A DNA stretch of 64,000 nt, taken from contig CAMBBS010000004.1 in assembly GCA_945863875.1 (NCBI GenBank), forward strand, positions 1-64,000, read 5' to 3'. Under the pieces are notes generated by a model, which worked only from the letters and a program-made list of their open reading frames with translations, was not told the origin of the DNA and did no database searches. Below, piece after piece: positions 35,155 to 44,349 of this stretch. A program made the translations under genes and the position numbers. Positions within the stretch are counted from its first letter, which is position 1. Every line of letters starts with the position of its first letter. Source of the stretch: Desulfopila aestuarii DSM 18488. Lineage in GTDB: Bacteria; Desulfobacterota; Desulfobulbia; Desulfobulbales; Desulfocapsaceae.

Positions 35155-36309
35155 ATGACCAGTGACCGCCCACCTTTGCCCGAAATGCTGGCTAAGACCG
35201 ATGGTCTAAACAGCACCTACGGCTTGCCGTCCTTACCTAAGGGGGTTGGCGCGGCCCTTTTTCACTCGAGCAAGGATCCCTTACTCGTTGTCACGCCGCA
35301 GGGCGAAATCGTCCAGGTGAATGGTGCGTTGTTGCAGGCGGCGAACAAGACCCTTGCCGAGGTGAAAGGAAAAGGGGTCTGCCAGATCATCCACGGCGGG
35401 CGCTGGCCCCATATAAAATGTCCGCTGGAAGAGTTCCTCCTGACCAGATCCAGCCGGGTCGAGGATACCAGGTTACCCGGTCTCAATGGAGAATACAGTC
35501 TGAGCGTCGTGCCGGTGGAGCAGGGGCCGAAAGGCAAGGAACTGATTCTGCTCATTGCCAGAAAACTCACCCAGGACGAGGTGCGCAAGGTTGAGTCTAT
35601 TCGTACCGCGCAACTGGCGGCTATCGGCGAGCTGGCCGCCGGCGTTGCCCATGAAGTGAACAATCCCATTAACGGCGTTATCAATTTTGCCCAATTGCTC
35701 TATGACGATAGTCCGGAAGACAGCGAACAGGCCATGATTCTGCGGCGGATCGTCCAGGAAGGAGAAAGAATCGCGGCTATTACCTACAATTTGCTCTCTT
35801 TTGCCCGGGGAAACGAAAATGAGCTGACCCTGGTCGACGTCAATGGGGTCGTTGCCGACAGCATATCTCTGGTCGAACACCAATTGAAAAATGACGGTAT
35901 TCTTCTTTCTACGGATTTTCCTTCGCCCTCGATACCGATAATCGGCAACCACATACAACTCATGCAGGTGGTGCTTAATTTGATAAGCAACAGCCGTTAT
36001 GCCCTCAATGAAAGGTATCCCGAGCCCTCGCCGGATAAAAAGATGCATTTTTCTACCACGGCTGTGGCAATTGATGGCAGGAAGTATTGCCGTCTTATCG
36101 TCAGAGATCATGGAACCGGGATACCCCAGGGGATCTTGGATAAACTCTTTGACCCGTTTTTTACCAGCAAACCGGCCGGTAAAGGCACGGGGCTTGGACT
36201 CAGCATCAGTTATGGTATTGTGAAGAATCATAACGGCTTTCTCCGTGTCGATTCGATGCTGCATAAATACACGGAAATGATTGTCGAGATTCCCGCCGTG
36301 GAGCTGTAA
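35155..36309 (+). CDS. PAS-containing soluble sensor histidine kinase (NtrB-like)
   Basis: From the ATG at 35155 the protein has 384 residues. It contains one PAS domain (about 30-140; [17 protein letters not shown] has two Cys), the phospho-acceptor helix [22 protein letters not shown], and ATPase motifs N box [14 protein letters not shown]1 DHGTGIP and G2 [13 protein letters not shown]. No membrane helix is present, so it senses a cytoplasmic signal. Its stop overlaps the start of the response regulator (TAATG), so the two form a coupled two-component pair. Confidence 0.93.
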   Translation: MTSDRPPLPEMLAKTDGLNSTYGLPSLPKGVGAALFHSSKDPLLVVTPQGEIVQVNGALLQAANKTLAEVKGKGVCQIIHGGRWPHIKCPLEEFLLTRSSRVEDTRLPGLNGEYSLSVVPVEQGPKGKELILLIARKLTQDEVRKVESIRTAQLAAIGELAAGVAHEVNNPINGVINFAQLLYDDSPEDSEQAMILRRIVQEGERIAAITYNLLSFARGNENELTLVDVNGVVADSISLVEHQLKNDGILLSTDFPSPSIPIIGNHIQLMQVVLNLISNSRYALNERYPEPSPDKKMHFSTTAVAIDGRKYCRLIVRDHGTGIPQGILDKLFDPFFTSKPAGKGTGLGLSISYGIVKNHNGFLRVDSMLHKYTEMIVEIPAVEL

Positions 36310-38096
36310 TGGACATAAAGAAAGAGGATATTCATATCCTGATCGTCGACGACGAGGAAAGCATACGCATTACCTTTGAGATGTTTTTAAAAAGGGAAGG
36401 CTACGGCACAATCACCACCGCGTCAACTCTCGAAGAGGCGTTGGCGTTAATCAATGAACAGCCGTTTGATCTGATCATCAGCGACATTGTCCTTGAAGGC
36501 GCCAGCGGCACTGATCTTCTACGTTATATCAGACAAACCGGCGTGCAGTGTCCGGTGGTGATGATAACCGGCTTTCCAAATCTGGACAGTGCCGCCGAGG
36601 CGGTACGCCTTGGTGCATTTGATTACATTTCCAAACCGGTGAACAAGGAAACACTGCTGCGTTTTGTCCGCCAGGCTCTGAAACACTGGCAGCTGGCCAT
36701 GGAAAAAAGCGCCCTGCAGCGTGAAAATGAAAAATTTAGACGATACCTCGAGGTGATTTTCCGATCGGTGAGTGATGCGATCATCACCGTTAATGAAAAA
36801 TTGGAAATCATCCAGCTCAACAATACCGCCCGGCAATGGCTGGGAGAGATAGATCCGAGCGCCGTGCACAAGCTGAAGGATCTGCCGGGTGAAATGGGGC
36901 GGGCCTGTTTCCTTGATGCCGGCAAGGTCGTTAAAAATGGAGATGTCGTCAGGGAGCATCAGGTAGAATGTTATAAACCCGACGGCGCTGTCCGGATGAT
37001 CAGCCTGAACGCCGCACCAATCAGGGATGAGGTCGAAGAATTTAACGGTGCGGTGATTGTTGCTCGCGATATCACCCTCGGTCTGCCGGAAGATAAAAAA
37101 AACAAGCGGATACAGTTTCATGGGTTTATCGGCGCCAGCGATATCATGCAGGAGGTTTACCGTCTCATCGAAAATGTCGGCAGGGTTGATACGGCTGTAC
37201 TGCTGACCGGAGAATCAGGCACCGGCAAAGAGTTGGCCGCCGAAGCGCTGCATGCCGAAAGTAAAAGAAGCGACCGCCTTCTGGTCAAGGTCGATTGTGC
37301 GGCTATGCCGGAAGATTTACTGGAGAGTGAGCTTTTCGGCCACAAAAAAGGTGCGTTTACCGGGGCGGACCGTGACCGGTCCGGGAGATTGCTGCTGGCG
37401 GATAAAGGGAGCCTTCTTCTTGATGAAATCGGCGATATCTCGCCGAGAATGCAGCTGCGCCTGCTGCGCTTTCTGCAGGAAAAGACCTTTAACCCGGTGG
37501 GACAGGATCGTTTCGTCCAGGTCGATGTACGGATTATCGCCGCCACCAATGTCGATCTCAGGCAGAAGGTCAAAGAGGGTGTTTTTCGGGAAGATCTCTA
37601 TTACCGATTGAAGGTGGTCGAGATTCATCTGCCGCCTCTTCGCGAGCGACCGGAGTGCATTCCCCTGCTGGTGCACCATTTTCTGGCCAAATTTTGTGGT
37701 GAGCTGGACAAGAAGATCATTAATATTTCCGACCAGGCGATGGCCATCCTAAAGGCATATCCCTGGCCGGGTAACGTCCGGGAACTGCGGCACGTCATAG
37801 AAAGAGCCTGTGTTCTCTGCAATGGAAAAACCCTGCTGCAGAAGCATTTGTCAGAGGAACTCTTACTTGCCGCACCCGGTGCAGATTTAGCGGCCTTAGA
37901 TTGCAAAGAAATCCGCACCCCGCCGGATACGACAACCGGGAGGCCGCCGTACCCGCAGTATCAGACCCTTAAAAGTGAAGAGGCCCGGATTGTCGAGGCC
38001 TTACAGGCCGTCGGCGGTAATAAAAGCAAGGCGGCAAAACTCCTCGGTTTTGACCGGAGTACCTTGTACCGCAAGATGAAGCGCTATAAGTTTTGA
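36309..38096 (+). CDS. NtrC-type sigma-54 response regulator with extra PAS domain
   Basis: This 595-residue protein has a receiver (ILIVDDEESIR, phospho-Asp in LIISDIVLEG), a PAS domain (about 140-260), an AAA+ domain (Walker A GESGTGKE, loop GAFTGA, Walker B LLLDEIGD) and a Fis-type helix-turn-helix (NKSKAAKLLGFDRSTLYRKMKRY). An additional PAS between receiver and AAA+ is uncommon. It is the partner of the kinase encoded directly upstream. The stop codon lies inside the end sequence of a decayed IS element, so the last residues may have been altered by the insertion. Confidence 0.93.
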   Translation: MDIKKEDIHILIVDDEESIRITFEMFLKREGYGTITTASTLEEALALINEQPFDLIISDIVLEGASGTDLLRYIRQTGVQCPVVMITGFPNLDSAAEAVRLGAFDYISKPVNKETLLRFVRQALKHWQLAMEKSALQRENEKFRRYLEVIFRSVSDAIITVNEKLEIIQLNNTARQWLGEIDPSAVHKLKDLPGEMGRACFLDAGKVVKNGDVVREHQVECYKPDGAVRMISLNAAPIRDEVEEFNGAVIVARDITLGLPEDKKNKRIQFHGFIGASDIMQEVYRLIENVGRVDTAVLLTGESGTGKELAAEALHAESKRSDRLLVKVDCAAMPEDLLESELFGHKKGAFTGADRDRSGRLLLADKGSLLLDEIGDISPRMQLRLLRFLQEKTFNPVGQDRFVQVDVRIIAATNVDLRQKVKEGVFREDLYYRLKVVEIHLPPLRERPECIPLLVHHFLAKFCGELDKKIINISDQAMAILKAYPWPGNVRELRHVIERACVLCNGKTLLQKHLSEELLLAAPGADLAALDCKEIRTPPDTTTGRPPYPQYQTLKSEEARIVEALQAVGGNKSKAAKLLGFDRSTLYRKMKRYKF

Positions 38097-38097
38097 C

Positions 38098-38632
38098 ATT
38101 CTCCCCGGACCTTCTTACCTGGTGCTTCGCTTGTTGCCGATGCCGATCTAAACATATCCCTTATCTTTACATCCTCGATACACACTACCGCGTGGTTTTT
38201 GCCGATAGTGGACGAGGCGTTGTGAAGAGAGTCGTTACCGGCGTCGGCAATACGCCTAGGCAGCCGGGTTATTTTTTGTCTTGGTTCGACAGCCTGCCGC
38301 TCGGTCTGAATCGAGACCTGCCAATGATCCCCCCGCCTGGACACGGTGACATTTCCTGGTGTTCCCTCGATATCCCGGCTGTTGATAAATCGAACCCATC
38401 CTCCCTTGGGCAGGAAAACCCGATCCCCATCCAGCTTGAAATCTTGCCGGTATCGAAAGGAATCGATGCCCTGGCCTTTTTTCTTGAACCGGGGAAACCG
38501 CTGCGGATTCTTTTGATCTTGTTTGACCTTCAGCCTCTCTGTAAATGCCTTGCGTACCTTCATAAGGTAAATTATATTTTGGTCTATGGCTACAAACAAC
38601 CAGATTCGAACCGGATGACATGACGTTTTCAA
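38098..38632 (-). pseudogene. tnpB: tnpB fragment, copy 2
   Basis: From 38632 the minus strand encodes the TnpB N-terminal half with FPRFKKKGQGIDSFRY and GGWVRFINSRDIEGTPGNV, then jumps by a deletion to GKNHAVVCIEDVKIRDM, a RuvC-II region. The C-terminal zinc finger and the first RuvC motif are missing. It cannot be an active nuclease. Confidence 0.82.
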
Positions 38633-38636
38633 TTTA

Positions 38637-38997
38637 CACGTCCATCTGGCCTTTGTGACCAGATACCGGAAAAAAGTGGTGGACGGAGAAGCTGTCGAAA
38701 TACTCCGGGAATCTTTTGGTGGGATCTGCCGGAAGTTTGCAGCTGAACTGATCGAGACGAACGGAGCAGAGGACCTTGTTCCTCTGCTCGTTTTTTATCC
38801 GCCCAAGGTGGCCGTCTCTGCCCTGGTGGACAGTCTGAAAGGCGCTTCACCAGGATATTGAGGAAGCGTTATCCCGGGATAGCCGAAAGGTATGACAAAG
38901 TATTCTTTGCAGCCCGAGCTGCTTTGCACCTTCCTGCGGCACTGCGCCGATCTCCATTACCCGGCACTATGTCGAACAGCAGCTGGCAACCAGTCGA
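38637..38997 (+). pseudogene. tnpA: tnpA fragment, copy 2
   Basis: The plus strand encodes HVHLAFVTRYRKKVVDGEAV, then GGICRKFAAELIETNGAEDLVPLL, PPKVAVSALVDSLKGA and, after a frameshift, RKRYPGIAERYDKV and a C-terminal RHYVEQQ. The normal His-x-His is replaced by DLVPLL, as it is replaced by DPAPLL in copy 1. Confidence 0.82.
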
Positions 38998-39010
38998 CAG
39001 CCGAACCTCG

Positions 39011-39098
39011 TGTTGCAAATGTGTGGCAGATATGTCGCAAAAATGCTGCGCCGGCTGGCTATTTTTCGCTTGCAACACTATTGCACCATCTGTTGCAT
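39011..39098. promoter_or_regulatory. Cluster of TGTTGCA sites, candidate sigma-54 activator binding region
   Basis: TGTTGCAA (39011), its reverse complement TTGCAACA (39070), ATTGCACC (39080) and TGTTGCAT (39091) lie 200-290 bases before the sigma-54 promoter at 39300. This is the usual distance for enhancer-type activator sites. The assignment is inferred from repetition and position only. Confidence 0.5.
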
Positions 39099-39299
39099 CA
39101 CCTGCTGTGTCCCGCCGTTTGCGGCAAAAAGATAACAACAATTAATTATTACAGTGGGTTGGCTTGAATGTGCCGCCTTCCGGTCCGATGTTATCGCATT
39201 TTTTGTCGGCGATGATGCAGTGGACTACGTCGAAATAAATATTTAATGTCATGTTATATTAAAACCTTAGTCCTTGTGCGGCGGCTTGAGGTGAAATTG

Positions 39300-39314
39300 T
39301 GGCACGTAACCTGC
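39300..39314 (+). promoter_or_regulatory. Sigma-54 (-24/-12) promoter
   Basis: TGGCACGTAACCTGC has the invariant GG and GC exactly ten bases apart and matches the sigma-54 consensus TGGCAC-N5-TTGC except one base. It lies 80 bases before the ATG of the small membrane protein gene at 39394. Confidence 0.75.
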
Positions 39315-39393
39315 AATAAAAAGAGCAAGACAAGCACGGAAACCGGTCACCAGGCCAGCCGGTGCAGATAAGAACCAGCAATGGAGGAAGACG

Positions 39394-39606
39394 ATGAGAA
39401 CTCAAAGAGCAGCAGTTAAAACAAAAGGTGTGGTTCGGGCAAACGAGAAAGCGGACGTCCAGGTAGCCAGGGTGAGTTTTGCGGTAATCGGAATCTCTTC
39501 CTGTGCAATAGGCCTTTGGGCAGTGGCCAGTCTGGTGGGTGGCATGGTTGCAAGTGGTGGTCCCGTTGCTCTTGCCGCCAACTGGTTAAAAGCGGTTATC
39601 GGCTAG
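39394..39606 (+). CDS. Small membrane protein A (70 aa), paralogue of the next gene
   Basis: GGAGGAAG precedes the ATG. The product has a basic 25-residue start, then one long hydrophobic region with the motif GLWAVASLVGGMVASGGP, ending NWLKAVIG. The following gene encodes a clear paralogue. I know no named family. Sigma-54 control and the downstream FtsH protease gene suggest a role in an envelope or membrane-protein stress response, but this is inference. Confidence 0.75.
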   Translation: MRTQRAAVKTKGVVRANEKADVQVARVSFAVIGISSCAIGLWAVASLVGGMVASGGPVALAANWLKAVIG

Positions 39607-39659
39607 TAATATAAAATAGAATCTCTTCTATACTTCTCCATTACAAGGGGCGGATGAAA

Positions 39660-39878
39660 ATGGCACACAACACACGTATTCAACAGCGAGAAAAGACCAG
39701 GGTAACCGATAAGACAAGTGTTTCGACAGAGGTTTCCAAAGTGAGCATGACTTTTGTGGCAATTCTTGGAGTCGCTGTCGGCGTGTGGAGTCTTGCCTGC
39801 ATCGTCGGTGGGCTGGCTGCGAGCGGTGGTCCTCTGCAACTTGTCGGCAGCTGGGTAAAGGCGGTAAGCGGAATGTAA
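39660..39878 (+). CDS. Small membrane protein B (72 aa), paralogue of the previous gene
   Basis: AAGGGG lies nine bases before the ATG at 39660; another ATG two codons earlier is possible. The protein repeats the architecture of protein A: polar start, then GVWSLACIVGGLAASGGP, ending SWVKAVSGM. Both share the pattern W-x3-x-(V/L)VGG-x-x-ASGGP and W-x-KAV. A strong terminator follows, so the two genes form one short sigma-54-driven transcript. Confidence 0.75.
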   Translation: MAHNTRIQQREKTRVTDKTSVSTEVSKVSMTFVAILGVAVGVWSLACIVGGLAASGGPLQLVGSWVKAVSGM

Positions 39879-39926
39879 GCAGCAGACGAAGTTCGCTTCG
39901 CCTTCCACCGAAAAATTGTATGAGCA

Positions 39927-39959
39927 GGGCCGGGGTTTTCTTATCCCCCGGCCCTTTTT
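39927..39959 (+). terminator. Intrinsic terminator after the small membrane protein pair
   Basis: GGGCCGGGG (39927-39935) pairs with CCCCGGCCC (39946-39954), followed by TTTTT. Confidence 0.92.
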
Positions 39960-40106
39960 GTCGTTTTTTTGCCGTTTCATTGATGTGCAGATGCAGAGAG
40001 ACAACACGGGAAGTGAGAACGATGTTCAATTCTGATAGAAAGTACTGTATAAAATAATAAAAATATCTTTTTGTTATCTCTGTTATCACTTCTCTCCGGA
40101 GGCCGA

Positions 40107-41975
40107 ATGGCAATACTTGTTAGAAACCTCTTTGTTTTCTTTATCGTCTTGTTCTCCCTGTTCATGGTTGGCTTTTTCCTCAACATGGAAAAAAGATTAC
40201 CGGAAAAGGATTACAACGAGTTTCTTCAGGATCTCAGAGGCAATGCGATAGCTGAGATTCGTTTTACCGGGAACAACGCCGATATCACCCTGATATCGGG
40301 CTACAGGTACGCTGCAAGGGTGGCTGACGCAGCCAGGTTGACCGATGAAATCCCTGTTGCAACCACGAGAGTCAGCTTCCATGAGGACTACACCCCCTAC
40401 TATTTCCAGGGGGGGCTTTTTGCCTTGGCCCTTGCCCTTGCTTTCGTTGTCTGGATATCTTTTTCCGCCAGAAAAACGGCGGAGGAAAAAAACAAATTTG
40501 CCAGCGACAAACTCATCACCCCGGGAGGAAACAGGGAGTCGGTCACCTTTGACGACGTCGCCGGTGTGCCCGAGGCAAAAGAAGAACTGGAAGAAATCGT
40601 TTCTTTTTTGAAGAATCCACAACAGTTTAACAGGCTTGGCGCCTTCATGCCGAAAGGATTGTTGCTCCAGGGGCCGCCGGGGACGGGAAAGACGCTCCTT
40701 GCCCGGGCCATTGCCGGAGAGGCCGGAGTGCCCTTCTACAGTTTCAGTGGGTCTGATTTTGTTGAAATGTTTGTCGGCGTCGGCGCCTCAAGGGTGCGGG
40801 ATCTTTTTAAGGAAGCGAAAAAAAATGCGCCGTGCATTGTCTTTATCGATGAAATAGACGCCGTGGGCAGCAGCAGGGCGACAGCGCCTACCGATGGCCA
40901 GGACGAGCGGGGGCAGACGCTTAATGCCTTGCTCGTTGAAATGGATGGTTTCAGCTCAAAAGATACTATTGTCGTTCTGGCTGCAACCAATCGACCGGAT
41001 ATCCTCGACTCCGCCCTGTCCAGGCCTGGGCGCTTCGACCGACGGATCACCTTGCTGCCGCCCGATGTGAAAGGGCGGGTGAAAATCCTTCAGGTCCATA
41101 GCCAAAAAGTCACCCTGTCGCCGGAGATTGACTTTGAAGAAATTGCCCAGATGACGTCCGGTTTTACCGGCGCGGAACTGGCCAATCTCGTCAATGAGGC
41201 AGCCCTTCTGGCCGGTAGAGACCGTTGTGATGCAATCAGTAAAAGCCATTTTGATATGGCCCGTGATCGGATCATGCTCGGTGTGGAGCGAAAAGGGGTC
41301 ATTCTCACCGATAAAGATAAACGTATTCTCGCTCACCATGAGGCAGGGCACGCCATTGTCGCGAAAATGCTCCCCGGTTCCGATCCGGTGCATAAGATCA
41401 CCATTATTCCTCGTGGCCGGGCACTCGGTCAGACCCAGCAACTGCCGCTTGGCGATCGGACCGCATACAGTAAAGCCTATCTGACCAACAGAATCACCAC
41501 CCTTCTCGGCGGCAGGGCGGCGGAAAAGATCATCTTTGACAGTCGTACGACGCGGACAGAAAATGACCTGCTGCAGGCAACAGAGATTGCAACGAATATG
41601 GTCTGTCGCTGGGGCATGAGTGAGGCCCTCGGGCCGCAGGCCTATGCTGTCGGCGATAGTTCGTTTCTTGGCGATGAAACCTCGCTGCGTTTTGTCATGA
41701 GTAACGATACAACCAGCCTGATTGATAGGGAAATTAAGGGATTGTTGTCATCGTGTTATAAGCAGGCGGTGGAGATTCTCAAACGGGAGAGAATCTTTTT
41801 AAATGCGCTGTCGGATATTCTTTTTCAGGTGGAAACCCTCGATGCGGAAGAGTTTGAGATTATCTATCAATGCTCCGTGACGAAGAAGGCCGAGGAAGAA
41901 GGCACCATTGAGAAAGTATCGGAATGCAGCGTCTGTCCCGCCAAGGATCACTGTCTCCAGTTCAACGCGAACTAA
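40107..41975 (+). CDS. ftsH: FtsH-family membrane AAA+ zinc protease with Cys-rich tail
   Basis: The ATG at 40107 has CGGAGG four bases before it; the product has 622 residues. Two membrane helices (about 7-25 and 103-120) flank a short periplasmic domain. The AAA+ domain has Walker A GPPGTGKT (189-196), Walker [13 protein letters not shown] and the second region of homology RPGRFDR. The zinc site HEAGH is near residue 411. FtsH degrades damaged or unassembled membrane proteins. The end, [12 protein letters not shown], is an unusual Cys cluster (C-x2-C-x5-C) for this family. It starts an operon with a sensor-like protein and a multihaem cytochrome, so it is likely a second, specialised FtsH. 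Confidence 0.92.
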   Translation: MAILVRNLFVFFIVLFSLFMVGFFLNMEKRLPEKDYNEFLQDLRGNAIAEIRFTGNNADITLISGYRYAARVADAARLTDEIPVATTRVSFHEDYTPYYFQGGLFALALALAFVVWISFSARKTAEEKNKFASDKLITPGGNRESVTFDDVAGVPEAKEELEEIVSFLKNPQQFNRLGAFMPKGLLLQGPPGTGKTLLARAIAGEAGVPFYSFSGSDFVEMFVGVGASRVRDLFKEAKKNAPCIVFIDEIDAVGSSRATAPTDGQDERGQTLNALLVEMDGFSSKDTIVVLAATNRPDILDSALSRPGRFDRRITLLPPDVKGRVKILQVHSQKVTLSPEIDFEEIAQMTSGFTGAELANLVNEAALLAGRDRCDAISKSHFDMARDRIMLGVERKGVILTDKDKRILAHHEAGHAIVAKMLPGSDPVHKITIIPRGRALGQTQQLPLGDRTAYSKAYLTNRITTLLGGRAAEKIIFDSRTTRTENDLLQATEIATNMVCRWGMSEALGPQAYAVGDSSFLGDETSLRFVMSNDTTSLIDREIKGLLSSCYKQAVEILKRERIFLNALSDILFQVETLDAEEFEIIYQCSVTKKAEEEGTIEKVSECSVCPAKDHCLQFNAN

Positions 41976-41980
41976 CGCCC

Positions 41981-42889
41981 ATGAATTCCTTGAAAAGACT
42001 GGTATGGCTGGCCTTTCTCGTGGTGTCCATCCTCCTTGCGACCATCATTGCCCTGGGTATTTATCAATATCGCCTGGCCGATACCTATAACCAGGTCATC
42101 AGTGCAAATGAGAGCGCTCTGTTTCACTTCATGACCATCAGGGAGACAATTACCGAAACGCTTATCGCCGGCGAGTGGGAATTGCTGGAACGGCTTACCG
42201 GCGATGTTGAAAAGCTCAACTCGGAACTCTCGCGGCTAAAAGAAAACAAACAGGTGTCGGCGGAACTGAAACTGGGCCTTGTCGACAAGATAGATCTCAC
42301 CGGCCTGGCCATCCTCCTGCGCCAGGCGGTAAGCAATCCGGACAAGATCAAACGCAGCAAACAACTGCAGGAACAGCTGCGCTCCATCTCCGACTACCTG
42401 CTGCAATACGATCGGATCATCGTCGGCCAGGCCCGGGAGCAGATCGTCAGTTTTCAGAAGGTGGTCATTGGTGCCCTAGCTTTGATCATCAGCCTGGCCA
42501 GTTTTTCTCTCATCCTGCTGCACCGCAACACGGTATCACCGCTTTTGCAATTGTCTCGCCGGCTGCAGCCGGACCGGTTCGAGGGCAGCACCTTCACACC
42601 TGGACCGCCGGTTGTCAAGGAAGTGGCCGATCTTGCAGAGGCTATTGAGCTGCTGGCGCTTCGTTCAGACGGCAGGCCGGCAGAGGAATCAGCCGGTAGA
42701 GATATGAGGGCCCTGCTGGCGGAAACCGTCAACGAAACGACAAACAGGCTGAACGGCATAATGAATTACGCGCAGCTCCTCTGTGATTCGTCCGAACAGC
42801 TGCAGATGACGGAAGAACAGAAGAGCATGCTGCAGAAAATAATGGATGGCGGGGTGTACATCGCGCACGAATGGCAAAAAATAAAATAG
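41981..42889 (+). CDS. Membrane sensor with degenerate histidine-kinase helix and no ATPase domain
   Basis: From the ATG at 41981 the protein has 302 residues. A first membrane helix (7-26), a periplasmic helical domain of about 130 residues, a second helix (about 160-182) and a HAMP-like linker are followed by a helix NETTNRLNGIMNYAQLL. This aligns with [17 protein letters not shown] of the kinase at 35155, but the phospho-acceptor His is Asn. No ATP-binding domain follows. It sits 5 bases after ftsH and 8 bases before the cytochrome gene. It may be a pseudo-kinase or scaffold that signals by dimerisation. Confidence 0.8.
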   Translation: MNSLKRLVWLAFLVVSILLATIIALGIYQYRLADTYNQVISANESALFHFMTIRETITETLIAGEWELLERLTGDVEKLNSELSRLKENKQVSAELKLGLVDKIDLTGLAILLRQAVSNPDKIKRSKQLQEQLRSISDYLLQYDRIIVGQAREQIVSFQKVVIGALALIISLASFSLILLHRNTVSPLLQLSRRLQPDRFEGSTFTPGPPVVKEVADLAEAIELLALRSDGRPAEESAGRDMRALLAETVNETTNRLNGIMNYAQLLCDSSEQLQMTEEQKSMLQKIMDGGVYIAHEWQKIK

Positions 42890-42897
42890 GAGAAACC

Positions 42898-44337
42898 ATG
42901 GCGGAGATACTACCGGAAAAGCCGGGCACTGAAGAAAAAAAGGTGGATATGGATAATTTCACCTGGCAGGAAAAGGCCGGCCTGTCGATGAAAACGCCGA
43001 TCGGTCTGTTTGGTGTCGCTTTGACCACTGTCTGTCTTACCCTGACCGTTCTCGGGCTCCTCGGCCATATCACGGGGCTGATTGAAAATCCGTATGCGGC
43101 GATCGTCACTTTTCTCGTTTTTCCGGCCGGAGCAGTTTTCGGTCTGCTGCTCATTCCCATTTCATGGTATTTTCGCCGCAAGAAATGGTTTAAAGACAAC
43201 ATCAACATGGGTAATGTGATAATCGACTTCGGCAAAAGAAGTCACCGGAGACTGGTGACACTCATTCTCGTTCTGTCGGTGGTCAATTTGACGGTTTTTG
43301 CCCTGGTTGTCTACGAAGCCTATCATTTTACCGAGTCCGATTTTTTCTGCGGGGCAATTTGTCATACCGTTATGGATCCGGAATATACCGCCTATCAACG
43401 TTCACCCCATGCCAAGGTCGGCTGTGTTTCCTGTCATATCGGCTCCGGCGCCGAGTGGTATGTCAAGGCCAAACTCTCCGGGTTACGGCAGGTAAAAGCG
43501 GTACTTGACGGCAGTTACAGCACGCCCATCCCCGCCCCGGTCGCCCACCTGCGGCCGGCTCAGGATACCTGCGAGGAATGCCACTGGCCGGAAAAGTTTC
43601 ATGGTAAAAAAATCAAGGAGTTTGTCAGCTTTACCAATGATGACCAGGGAAATGCCCAGATTCAGGAAATTGCCCTGCATATCGGCGGGCGAAATCCGAT
43701 GACCGATACGTTCGAAGGTATCCACTGGCATGTCAGTAACAACGTCAAGGTCGAATATCATTCCCTCGATGAGAAGAGAACCTCCATCGGCGCCATCAAG
43801 GTGACCAAACCATCCGGTGTTACCGAGGAATACAGCCTCGACGGGGCAACTTCAGACGGCACGGAAGGCTACTGGCGGACCATGGATTGTGTCGATTGCC
43901 ATAACCGGCCGACGCATGTCTACGATGACCTGGCAAGCAGTGTGGATCTTGGCCTGTACAGTAAAAAGATCAATCCGGAAATTCCCGGTATCCGTGAGGA
44001 CAGTCTGGAGGTTCTGCAAAAAGAGTATATCAGCCGGGAGGAAGCCAAAGCACAGATCGTGGAAAGTCTGCTGGCATTACAGGCTGAACGGCATGGGGCG
44101 TCTTTCGTCGCTGCAAACGAGCAGACCCTGATCACCTCAGGTGCCTACCTGCTTGATACCTATATGGCCAACGTCTGGCCGAAGATGAAGGTTAGCTGGG
44201 GAACCTACAAACAGCATCTCGGCCATCAGAACGAAGAGGAAGGATACGGCTGTTTCCGATGTCACGACGATGAACACCAGACGGCATTCGGCAAGACAAT
44301 CTCCCAGAGCTGTGACCTCTGTCACGATGAGCCCTGA
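42898..44337 (+). CDS. Membrane-anchored NapC/NirT-type multihaem cytochrome c
   Basis: AGGAG lies five bases before the ATG at 42898; the product has 479 residues. Membrane helices near 37-57, 60-85 and 120-145 precede a periplasmic domain with six haem motifs: one CGAICH (C-x3-CH) and five usual CxxCH (CVSCH, CEECH, CVDCH, CFRCH, CDLCH). The first motif, in FFCGAICHTVMDPEYTAYQ, is characteristic of a NapC-related group. Such proteins oxidise quinol and pass electrons to periplasmic partners. Co-transcription with ftsH and the pseudo-sensor suggests that these three work together at the membrane. Confidence 0.9.
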   Translation: MAEILPEKPGTEEKKVDMDNFTWQEKAGLSMKTPIGLFGVALTTVCLTLTVLGLLGHITGLIENPYAAIVTFLVFPAGAVFGLLLIPISWYFRRKKWFKDNINMGNVIIDFGKRSHRRLVTLILVLSVVNLTVFALVVYEAYHFTESDFFCGAICHTVMDPEYTAYQRSPHAKVGCVSCHIGSGAEWYVKAKLSGLRQVKAVLDGSYSTPIPAPVAHLRPAQDTCEECHWPEKFHGKKIKEFVSFTNDDQGNAQIQEIALHIGGRNPMTDTFEGIHWHVSNNVKVEYHSLDEKRTSIGAIKVTKPSGVTEEYSLDGATSDGTEGYWRTMDCVDCHNRPTHVYDDLASSVDLGLYSKKINPEIPGIREDSLEVLQKEYISREEAKAQIVESLLALQAERHGASFVAANEQTLITSGAYLLDTYMANVWPKMKVSWGTYKQHLGHQNEEEGYGCFRCHDDEHQTAFGKTISQSCDLCHDEP

Positions 44338-44349
44338 GCCTTGCTTAAC

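Larger units (their letters stand above)
38093..39010. mobile_element. Decayed IS200/IS605-family element, copy 2
   Basis: It begins with TTGACATTCTCCCCGG, identical to the start of copy 1 at 7420, and overlaps the stop codon of the response regulator gene. It carries broken divergent tnpB (minus) and tnpA (plus) genes. The GC-rich hairpin that follows the end sequence in copy 1 is deleted here. Copies 1 and 2 have different internal deletions, so they decayed independently. Confidence 0.85.
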
